NCBI GenBank assembly: GCA_963707905.1 | Contig: CAVPSA010000043.1 | Span: forward strand, 62,001 to 126,000 | Length of the DNA: 64,000 nucleotides | Direction of reading: 5' to 3' | Source of the DNA: DASXKD01 sp963707905 | GTDB taxonomy: Bacteria; Actinomycetota; Actinomycetes; Streptosporangiales; Streptosporangiaceae | In this document: positions 9,090-16,234 of the stretch, piece by piece | Position numbering within the stretch: the first letter of the stretch is position 1 | How the letters are laid out: every line of letters starts with the position of its first letter | The notes under the pieces: model-generated | What the model saw: the letters and a program-made list of their open reading frames with translations, nothing else | Databases searched by the model: none | Told to the model about the DNA's origin: nothing | Made by a program: the position numbers and the translations under genes

Positions 9090-10382
9090 GTGTACTGGGT
9101 GACCTTCAGCCCACAAGGTGACCTGTTGGCGAGCTGTGACTCCGACGGGCACGTCCAGTTCTGGGATCCGGCTGCTGGCCAGGCCAGGCACCAGTTGACG
9201 GGGCACAAGGCCTCGGTGTGGCCCATAGCCTTCCGGCCTGACGGCCGTCAGCTTGCGACCAGCGGTAACGACGGCAGCATGCGGCTATGGGATCCGGCAG
9301 ACGGGCAGTGCCGGCACGTACTGCGTGGCCATGGGAGGCGGATCACCCAGGTAAGGTTCAGCCCGGCCGGCGACCGGCTCGCCACCATCGGCAACGACGG
9401 CCTGGCACGGCTCTGGCACCCTCGCACCGGTCAACAGGTCAGGCAGTTCACAGGAACATCCGACCGGCTGATCTCAGTGCTCTTCACCCCAGCCGGCGAC
9501 CGCCTTGCCACCGCGAGCAACGACGGCGGTGTCTACCTATGGAACGCCGCATCAGGTGCCTACGAACGGGAAATGGACGTCGAGACCGACCACCTCTGGG
9601 CGGAGGCGTTCAGCCCGGCGGGCGATGTCCTCGCAACCGCCAATGACGACGACACGGTGCAGTTGTGGGACTGCACCACCGGGCGCCACCTCCGCACTTT
9701 CGCAGATCACAGCGGCCGGGTGCGCTCCATTGCCTTCAGTCCTGACGGCAAGATGCTTGCGACCGGCTGCGACGACCGTATCGTCCGCCTGTGGGATATC
9801 GAGGGGGGCGGCTGCCTCGCCTCGCTGGCCGGCCATGTCGACCGGGTCTACTCGGTTATGTTCAGCCCGGGAGGCGCACTGCTTGTCAGCGCGAGCAACG
9901 ACGGGACCGCACGGCTATGGGATGTGGCGTCGGCAACGCACATCCGGACGCTGGCGCGTCATAAGGGCCGACTGTGGTCCGCCGCGTTCAACTCAGACGG
10001 CACGATACTCGCCACCGCAGGCGACGATCTCACGATACGCCTGTGGGATCCGCATACCGGCACGGAATTGCACACCTTCACCGGTCATACCCGGCGCATA
10101 TGGTCGGTTGCTTTCAGCCCGGACGGCACGCTGGCAAGCGCCGGAGACGACGGCACGATCCGGCTGTGGGACACCGAGGGCGGCGAGTCCACCCCGCTGC
10201 GGCTGACGTTGCTTGGCCTGCCCGAAGGCTGGGCGGCGCTGGCCCCCGATGGCAGGTACAAGCAGGAAGGGGACGTGGCCGGACAGTTCTGGCCGGTCGT
10301 CGGGATGTGCCGGTTTGACTCTGGTGAGCTGGATCCCTACCTGCCCGCAGTTCGCAGGATGCCGATTGACCAGGAGTTCTGA
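9090..10382 (+). pseudogene. Fragment: WD40 propeller region
   Basis: This is the longest undamaged part of the STAND gene, with ten consecutive WD40 repeats each ending in a form of DGxxxLWD (VQFWD, MRLWD, VYLWN, IRLWD). Counting the damaged repeats from 8344 onward gives about fifteen, enough for two seven-bladed propellers. After the last repeat comes a tail (LGLPEGWAALAPDGRYK ... VRRMPIDQEF) typical of the C-terminus of these proteins, so the 3' end is complete. Confidence 0.8.
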
Positions 10383-10777
10383 CCAGCCCAAGGCGATCCA
10401 TCGCGCCTACCTGACCAGCGAGGTTGCCACTTGGCTGGAGGATCTCCAGGTCACCGACGCGAAGACCGCCGATCTGGTAGACGACGCGATCTACGCTCTG
10501 AGCTGCTCAGGGCCGGCATTGGGGCGACCGCTGGTCGACACGATCACTGGCTCCAAGATCAAGAACTTTAAAGGAGGAGCTCCGCCCTGGTTCCAGCGGC
10601 ACGAGTGAGATCCGGATCCTGTTCGCCTTCGGTCCCTGGCGCTCGACGATCCTGCTGGTCGCCGGTGACCAACCATGTGGATTGCCACGTTTACGGCTTC
10701 TGAGCGCGACCGTAGCGTCACGACACACAGGGCTTGAGCACCTGCCGGGCAAGGCCTGCGGACTGGAGGAACAATGA
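10381..10777 (+). pseudogene. RelE/HigB-type toxin, frameshifted
   Basis: Two frames together resemble the roughly 120-residue RelE/HigB-like mRNA interferases of actinobacteria. The first reads YLTSEVATWLEDL and later GPALGRPLVDTITGSKIKN; the second, from 10577, reads KELRPGSS and EIRILFAFGPWRSTILLVAGD. A surplus base in the AAAGGAGGAG stretch at 10569-10578 separates them. The usual C-terminal end after AGD is not recognisable and no start codon is convincing. No antitoxin (an XRE protein normally follows) is present; an acyltransferase fragment follows instead. Probably a dead remnant. Confidence 0.6.
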
Positions 10778-11376
10778 CCTATCCGGCACGGACCCTGGAG
10801 TTTCCATCCGGCACGCCATCCATCGCCAGTGACGTGCTGACGCTCGGCGGGCGCCGCGGCTTCCTGTCCGGCGTCCTGGTCGCGCGTGACCTCGGCCGCG
10901 ATGCCGGCGCCGAACATCTGGCCGGGCTCATCCGCCACGCAACGAGTACCGCGTGTGCGCAGGGCGCCGCGTGGTGGTGGCCGTATCTCATCTCATCGGA
11001 GGTCGACGTCGTCATGGCCGCGGGAAACCGGCTCGGCGGCAGGGCAGGCCCCGGCGTTCATCTCGTCGGCGCGGACTGTGTCATCGACGTCGTCGGCACG
11101 ACCGTCGATGATCACGTCGCCGCCCTTCCGACACGGCAGCGCCGCACGAATTTCCGCCGGGAGGAGAAGCGCTTCATCGACAGCGGGCTCGAAGTCCGCC
11201 GGGTCAGTCTGCCCGAGTACTGGCCGCACCTGGGACCGCTGCTGGCCGCCGTGCGACGCCGGGACCAGCTGCCCGAAGGGCACGACCGCGATCACCTGGA
11301 ACCAGCAGGGCCCGGCAGGACCGGTGGGCTCTGCCGGGCCGGCGGGGCCCGTCGGGGCGCAGGGACCGAAGGGTGA
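10774..11376 (+). pseudogene. GNAT/FemAB-like acyltransferase, N-terminal fragment
   Basis: About 165 residues resemble the N-terminal half of a peptidoglycan-type N-acyltransferase (GNAT/BioF2-like fold); LPTRQRRTNFRREEKRF matches the arginine-rich block before the acetyl-CoA domain. Sense is lost after LGPLLAAVRRR near 11255, where the acyl-CoA-binding half should begin. The DNA there switches to a collagen-like coding frame. Start: ATG at 10774 after GGAGG. The TGA closing the toxin's second frame overlaps this ATG, so the two may once have been coupled. Confidence 0.55.
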
Positions 11377-11554
11377 CACTGGCGCACAGGGACCGGCAGG
11401 CCCGAAGGGTGACGCCGGCCCGGCGGGCCCGGCGGGTGATGCCGGCCCGGCGGGCCCGGCGGGTGCCGCTGGAGCGGGCGGGGCCGGTAACCCGGCCCAG
11501 CCGTCAATGAAGAGCAGCAGCGCTGCGGCTGTCGTGGACGAGGCACGCGCGTAG
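11262..11554 (+). pseudogene. Collagen-like C-terminal fragment
   Basis: In the second forward frame, SCPKGTTAITWNQQ is followed by about twenty uninterrupted Gly-X-Y triplets (11309-11488; many GPA, with GPK-GDT and GPK-GDA) and a short tail. Actinobacterial secreted collagen-like proteins commonly end this way. There is no signal peptide or start codon for this frame, because the upstream DNA encodes the acyltransferase. It looks like the 3' end of a gene joined to an unrelated 5' end by deletion. Confidence 0.6.
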
Positions 11555-11679
11555 GCTGCTACCGAGAGCAGTGTCCAGTACTGCCCTGCATCGGCCAATG
11601 CGGGTGCAGGTGCACCCGTTCGCTCCGGACCCTGGCGGCACGGCCCAGCCTGGCCATACAAGGACAAGGAGCCGCCACG

Positions 11680-12057
11680 ATGTACCGGATACCAGGTGCT
11701 TTTTCCGCAGCGACCACAACATCGGCACCTGCGGTGCCCGGGGTGCAGCCGACCCGCGGTCCCCCGCCGGGCAGTCCGCAAGCGCTCGAAGGCGGCAGCG
11801 CCGCCGGCCTGGCGGAGGTCACCCTCGATCTGGCCGAAGACCACGAGCGGATCGCCCAGGGCCTGAACGACGTCGTGGCCCACCCCCTGTGCGCCGCAGG
11901 CCTGGACCTCCAGGCAGCGCTGGGGCTGATCGGTGATCACCCCGCGAGCAGCAAGATCTGCCACGCCGTGGATGAGCTGGACCGGGCCATCCGGGACATC
12001 CAGGCTATCCGGGACACTATCCTCGATCACCCAGCCGGCCAGCAGCCACCCCCGTAG
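11680..12057 (+). CDS. Small protein with histidine-kinase dimerisation-like (HisKA_3-like) segment
   Basis: The 125-residue protein has a Pro/Ala-rich N-terminus, then residues 47-115 resembling the DHp helical hairpin of NarL/DevS-type sensor kinases (DLAEDHERIAQGLNDVV ... GLDLQAALGLIGDH ... VDELDRAIRDI). Where kinases have DLHD with the phosphorylated His, this protein has LND, so it cannot be phosphorylated in the usual way. There is no ATPase domain. A dimerising or decoy role is possible. The ATG at 11680 follows AAGGAG, a good ribosome site. Confidence 0.6.
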   Translation: MYRIPGAFSAATTTSAPAVPGVQPTRGPPPGSPQALEGGSAAGLAEVTLDLAEDHERIAQGLNDVVAHPLCAAGLDLQAALGLIGDHPASSKICHAVDELDRAIRDIQAIRDTILDHPAGQQPPP

Positions 12058-12385
12058 ACCTCCACGAGCGCGATCTGAGTCCCATCCAGGCAGATCTCTG
12101 CCTTGTCGGCCCGGGCCCGCGTCGCGGATGACGGCGGCGTCGCCTGCCGAGCTTGATACCTGCGCCGAGCCTGGCCTAATCACGGTGGCCGTGTGTCATC
12201 AAGGTTTGTAGTCCCGCGAGCGCGGCCCCTCACCTCCTGCGAGCCTGCGGCGCGATGAGCGGATCCGCGGCTGTGCGGGGCTGGGCACCGGGGAATAGAT
12301 TTATGAGGTTCCTCATTATGACCATCATCAACGTGATGCCCCTCATGATGGGGCGGTCAGCGTCGGTCGTGCCAGAGGGGAAGCC
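12058..12385. other. Intergenic region upstream of marR, no gene seen
   Basis: This stretch of 328 bases has no convincing open frame. Its last 85 bases are much richer in A+T than the rest and hold the candidate operator described separately, so the promoter of the MarR-MFS pair is probably here. Confidence 0.5.
12303..12316. promoter_or_regulatory. Candidate MarR operator (ATGAGG-TT-CCTCAT)
   Basis: A perfect dyad with 6-bp arms and a 2-bp centre lies 70 bases ahead of the MarR start, in a local AT-rich patch. A weaker dyad (CCCCTCATGATGGGG) sits at 12340-12354, sharing the CTCAT half. MarR proteins bind such short palindromes in their own promoter and usually repress the adjoining exporter gene. 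Confidence 0.5.
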
Positions 12386-12853
12386 ATGATCACGCCTGAG
12401 CAGGTAGGCGAGCAGTACCTGGCGGTCCATCACCGGATGCTCCGCGCCGTCAACGATCAGATGAGCGAATGCGGCCTGTCCATGGCCCGGACCAAGGTGC
12501 TGATGCGGCTCCGCGAGCAGGGACCCATCCGGCAGAGCGTGCTGGCGGCCGATCTCGGGCTGTCCCCGCACTCCATCACGGACATCGTCGACGCGCTGGA
12601 GCGCCTGGGCCTGGCCGAGCGCCGGCCGGACGCCACGGACCGCCGGGCCAAGCTCGTCGCCATCACCGACGCGGGCGAGAGCTCGCTAGACGTGGCACGC
12701 TCCACGCGCGAGCGGCTGCTCAGGCAGATCTTTGGCGCCCTGGGCCAGGAGGACGGGACAACCTTTCTCCGCCTGCTCGACATCCTGGACGATGCGGCCC
12801 GTCTGCTGACCGTCTCGCCGGCCGCGTCCGGCGCGCCGGTGGTCTCGGCATGA
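12386..12853 (+). CDS. MarR family transcriptional regulator
   Basis: A 155-residue winged-helix protein. RQSVLAADLGLSPHSITDIV is the recognition helix region, and LERLGLAERRPDATDRRAKL contains the DxR wing motif typical of MarR. It lies 68 bases upstream of an MFS drug exporter on the same strand and is almost certainly its local repressor, relieved by a small ligand. The ATG at 12386 follows GAGGGGAAG. Family certain, ligand unknown. Confidence 0.88.
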   Translation: MITPEQVGEQYLAVHHRMLRAVNDQMSECGLSMARTKVLMRLREQGPIRQSVLAADLGLSPHSITDIVDALERLGLAERRPDATDRRAKLVAITDAGESSLDVARSTRERLLRQIFGALGQEDGTTFLRLLDILDDAARLLTVSPAASGAPVVSA

Positions 12854-12921
12854 CCGCCGGGCCCCGCGCGGCCATCGCTGCCCGAACCAGTCACGCTTCT
12901 CACCCGGGGGTATAGCCCGCT

Positions 12922-14469
12922 ATGTCATACGTGTCCTCTGTCGCTGACAGCCACCGTGCCGCGCGCAGCGACCATCGCTGGCTCATCCTGGTGATCGTGG
13001 CTGTCGCCCAGCTCATGGTGGTGCTGGACGCCACCGTCGTGAACATCGCCCTGCCGTCGGCCCAGCACGCGCTCGGGTTTCCCAACAGCGACCGGCAGTG
13101 GGTGGTGACCGCCTACGCCCTGGCGTTCGGCAGCTTGCTGCTGGTCGGCGGCCGGCTCGGCGACATGTTCAGCCGCAAGTGGGTCTTCATCACCGGCCTG
13201 GCCGGGTTCGCCCTGGCCTCGGCACTGGGGGGCGCTGCCGTCTCGTTCGGCATGCTGGTAGCCGCCCGGGCGCTGCAAGGCGCGTTCGGCGCCATTCTCG
13301 CGCCTGCCGCCCTGGGGACCCTGGTCAGCACGTTCCGCGAACCGCACGAGCGCGGCCGGGCGTTCGGCGTCTTCGGTTCGGTCGCCGGCGGCGGCGGTGC
13401 CGTGGGCCTGATCCTCGGCGGCGTCCTCACCCAGTATTTCTCCTGGCGCTGGACCATGTACGTCAACCTGTTCTTCGCCGCGATCGCGATAGCTGGCGCC
13501 CTGGCCTACATGCGGAGCATCCGGCCGGACAGCCGTCCGCGGATGGACTGGGTGGGAACCGTGCTCGCCTCGACCGGGCTTTTCCTCATCGTCTTCGGGT
13601 TCTCGCACGCCGAATTGGCGGGCTGGACCGCCGCCCTGACCATCGGCTCGCTCGTCGCGGGCGTGATCCTGCTCGCGGCCTTCGCGTTCGCCGAGAGCAG
13701 GGTCAGCCACCCCCTGCTTCCGCTGCGGGTGATCATGGACCGCACCCGGGGCGGCGCCTACGTCTCGGTCGGGCTGTCCGGGATTGCGGTCTTCGGCGTC
13801 TTCCTGTTCCTCACCTACTACCTCCAGCAGGTCAAGGGCTATAGCCCGGTGACCAGCGGGCTGGCTTTCCTGCCGATGATCGCCTGCATCCTGCTCAGCT
13901 CGAACAGCTCCAGCATCGTGCTGCTGCCCCGGTTCGGGCCGCGGGCCCTGATCGCTACCGGCATGCTGCTCGGCGGCAGCGCGATGGCCTACCTCACCCA
14001 GCTCACCGCGACCTCCGGCTACGCGGGCAGCGTGCTGCCGGCGCTGCTGGCCCTGGGCCTGGGCTTCGGCATGATCTTCGCGCCCGCCATCAACACTGCC
14101 ACATCCGGGGTGGCCCGGCGGGACTCCGGCGTGGCCTCGGCGCTGGTCAACACCATGCAGCAGGTTGGCGGGTCAATCGGCACCGCAGCGCTGAGCACGG
14201 TGGCGCTGACCGCCACGGCCGCCTACCTCGCCGCCCACCACGTGGGACCGCTGGCGCCGGCCACCGCCGCGGTGCACGGCTTCAGCGTGGCGTTCACGGT
14301 GTCGGCCGTGCTGTTCAGCCTCGGCGCGCTGGTGGCGGTCCTGCTGCTGCCATCCCGCCGCCGGTTGCAGGAACTGCGGAAGGCGGCTGCGGCGGACGAC
14401 GCCGCAGTGACGCTCAGCCCGGCCCTGGCGGACGCCGTGGCCACCCCGTCCGCCGACGCCAGGCGATGA
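12922..14469 (+). CDS. MFS drug exporter, DHA2 (EmrB/QacA) family
   Basis: 515 residues with about 14 hydrophobic segments. LMVVLDATVVNIALPSAQHA is motif D1 of the DHA2 family (the Asp in helix 1), GGRLGDMFSRKWVF is motif A in the loop between helices 2 and 3, and GGAVGLILGGVL matches motif C of antiporters. It should export hydrophobic drugs or metabolites in exchange for protons. The short His/Ala-rich tail is cytosolic. It stands directly after the MarR gene, as in many self-regulated efflux pairs. No strong Shine-Dalgarno precedes the ATG. Confidence 0.9.
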   Translation: MSYVSSVADSHRAARSDHRWLILVIVAVAQLMVVLDATVVNIALPSAQHALGFPNSDRQWVVTAYALAFGSLLLVGGRLGDMFSRKWVFITGLAGFALASALGGAAVSFGMLVAARALQGAFGAILAPAALGTLVSTFREPHERGRAFGVFGSVAGGGGAVGLILGGVLTQYFSWRWTMYVNLFFAAIAIAGALAYMRSIRPDSRPRMDWVGTVLASTGLFLIVFGFSHAELAGWTAALTIGSLVAGVILLAAFAFAESRVSHPLLPLRVIMDRTRGGAYVSVGLSGIAVFGVFLFLTYYLQQVKGYSPVTSGLAFLPMIACILLSSNSSSIVLLPRFGPRALIATGMLLGGSAMAYLTQLTATSGYAGSVLPALLALGLGFGMIFAPAINTATSGVARRDSGVASALVNTMQQVGGSIGTAALSTVALTATAAYLAAHHVGPLAPATAAVHGFSVAFTVSAVLFSLGALVAVLLLPSRRRLQELRKAAAADDAAVTLSPALADAVATPSADARR

Positions 14470-14659
14470 CCGGGTACGTCGGCTGGGACCGCGCCGCCCA
14501 CCGGGCCGCCTGGTCACCGTTTACTCCGGGGAAGCTCAACGGTGATGGCAGGCACGTCCGTCGCGGAAGTCCGCGGCGAGCCGCCAGGGCGGATGACACC
14601 CGGCCGGGCACGCAGCAGCCGCGCGGTTTATCGCCCGGCGGCCCCGTAAGTTGACTGTC

Positions 14660-16087
14660 ATGGCGACGACGAAGCACGGCACGGCAGCCGCGGCCCCCGC
14701 CGCGACGATCTTCGTTCTCTTCGGGGCGACAGGGGACCTGGCCAAGCGCATGGTCATCCCGGCGTTCTACCGTCTCGCGCTCGAAGGCCTGCTGCCCCGG
14801 CAGTGGCTGCTCATCGGGAACGGCCGCGGCGACGTGGCGCACGAGGACTTCCGCAAGCACGTCCACGACGTGCTGACCGAGTTCGGGCCCAAGCCCGAGC
14901 AGCCAGCCTGGGACGCGTTCGCCAGGCGTGTGCTGTTCGCCGGCGGCGGCTTCACCACCGACAGCCCCGGCAGCCTGCTGGACGTGATCGCGCAAGCCGG
15001 ACGCGAGCTGGGCGCCAGCCCGCAGTTGGTGCACTACCTCGCCGTGCCGCCGGTCGCCTTTACCGGGCTCACCAAGGCCCTCGGCCAGCACAATCTGGCC
15101 AAGGGTGCACGCGTCGTGTACGAGAAGCCGTTCGGCACCTCACCGAAGGCGTTCCGGGAGCTGGACCGGGCCGTGCACTCCGTGCTGAGCGAGCAGCAGG
15201 TGTACCGGATCGACCATTTCCTCGGCAAGGAGGCGACCCAGGACCTGCACGTGCTGCGGTTCGCCAACGGCCTGTTCGCCGGCATGTGGGACCGCCTGAA
15301 TGTCGAGTCGGTGCAGATCGACGTGCCGGAGCGGCTCGGGATCACCGACCGGTCGGTGTTCTACGACGCGACCGGCGCCGTGCTCGACATGCTCATCACG
15401 CACCTGTTCCAGGTGGCCGCGGAGGTCGCGATGGAGCCGCCGGCCAGCCTGGAGGCGGCCGGCCTGCAGGCGGCCCGCGAGAAGGTCATCAGGTCGTTCC
15501 GCCAGCTGGACCCGGCCGAGGTCGTGCTCGGGCAGTTCTCCGGCTATCGGGACGTGCCCGGCGTGGCGGCGCGGTCGAAGCAGAACACCTACGTCGCCGC
15601 CCGGCTGTGGATCGACAACCCGCGCTGGCGGGGGGTGCCGTTCTACCTTCGCACCGGCAAGCGGCTGGCGGCCTCGCGGCAGCGCGTCAGCCTCATCCTC
15701 CGCAAGCCCGGCGGCCCGCTGGCGGCGCAGCTTCGTGACGGCACCAACGTACTGTCGTTCTCGCTGGCCGGCGACGGCGAGATCGACCTCAGGCTGGTGG
15801 CGAAGAAGCCGGGCGTGGGGCTCAACCTCGATCCGGCGAAGGCGGCCATCCCGCTGTCGGGGCTCCAGGGCGCCGACCCGCTGCCGCCGTATGTCCGCCT
15901 CATTCACGACGTGCTGATCGGCGACCGGTCACTATTCACCCGGCCCGACGGTCTGGCGGCGGTGTGGAAGGTGGCCGGCCCGCTTCTCGACAACCCGCCG
16001 GGGATCACCCCCTACGCGGCCGGTTCCTGGGGTCCGGCGGCAGCAGGCAAGCTCATCGAGCCGGGACGCTGGCTGCTCGGCCAGTAG
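14660..16087 (+). CDS. zwf: Glucose-6-phosphate dehydrogenase
   Basis: This enzyme oxidises glucose 6-phosphate to 6-phosphogluconolactone, the entry step of the oxidative pentose phosphate pathway, giving NADPH. The dinucleotide motif GATGDLAKR is near the N-terminus, and the active-site block RIDHFLGKE, with the catalytic His and substrate-binding Lys, is at about residue 180. YEKPFGT is also conserved. At 475 residues it has normal length. A TTG at 14651 is an alternative start; no clear ribosome site separates them. No other pentose-phosphate gene adjoins, so this may be a second, stand-alone copy. Confidence 0.9.
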   Translation: MATTKHGTAAAAPAATIFVLFGATGDLAKRMVIPAFYRLALEGLLPRQWLLIGNGRGDVAHEDFRKHVHDVLTEFGPKPEQPAWDAFARRVLFAGGGFTTDSPGSLLDVIAQAGRELGASPQLVHYLAVPPVAFTGLTKALGQHNLAKGARVVYEKPFGTSPKAFRELDRAVHSVLSEQQVYRIDHFLGKEATQDLHVLRFANGLFAGMWDRLNVESVQIDVPERLGITDRSVFYDATGAVLDMLITHLFQVAAEVAMEPPASLEAAGLQAAREKVIRSFRQLDPAEVVLGQFSGYRDVPGVAARSKQNTYVAARLWIDNPRWRGVPFYLRTGKRLAASRQRVSLILRKPGGPLAAQLRDGTNVLSFSLAGDGEIDLRLVAKKPGVGLNLDPAKAAIPLSGLQGADPLPPYVRLIHDVLIGDRSLFTRPDGLAAVWKVAGPLLDNPPGITPYAAGSWGPAAAGKLIEPGRWLLGQ

Positions 16088-16104
16088 CGGCGCAATGAGC
16101 GGCG

Positions 16105-16143
16105 GCCCGGTCGGGGTGCCCGTGATGGCGTCGATGACCGGGC
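16105..16143 (+). terminator. Possible terminator hairpin after zwf
   Basis: GCCCGGTC at 16105-16112 pairs perfectly with GACCGGGC at 16136-16143, 18 bases after the zwf stop. There is no T-run, and the 23-base loop is long, so this is a weak call. Confidence 0.3.
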
Positions 16144-16234
16144 CGGGTGGCGTCCGGGCCGGGCGGCCGTAACGAACCGGTGACCGGGGCCGCCTGAGAG
16201 AATGATCGCCTGGCGGCGCTACCGGGGGTGACCT

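Larger units (their letters stand above)
4573..10382 (+). pseudogene. TIR - metallophosphoesterase-like - NACHT - pentapeptide - WD40 STAND protein, about eight frameshifts
   Basis: Read through its frameshifts this is one gene for a protein of about 1,930 residues. In order: TIR domain (4620-4960), a calcineurin-like phosphoesterase region (5220-6070), NACHT NTPase (6540-7400), helical arm (to 7880), pentapeptide repeats (7890-8160), and about fifteen WD40 repeats (8340-10180) with a short conserved tail. Changes of frame lie near 4938, 5100-5150, 6350-6375, 7020, 8302-8340, 8510, 8690 and 8955; no segment between them has an in-frame stop. The layout is that of a STAND signalling protein: WD40 senses, NACHT oligomerises, TIR would hydrolyse NAD. 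Such proteins often act in phage defence. Whether the breaks are real decay or indel errors is unresolved. Confidence 0.8.

Noticed and set aside
4573..10382. Programmed ribosomal frameshifting as explanation of the STAND gene breaks
   Set aside because: There are about eight breaks of mixed direction without slippery heptamers or downstream structures; decay or sequence error is simpler.
11309..11488. Gly-X-Y run as mere GC-rich noise
   Set aside because: Twenty triplets without interruption and the ITWNQQ lead-in found in real collagen-like proteins argue for a true coding remnant, so the noise reading was dropped.
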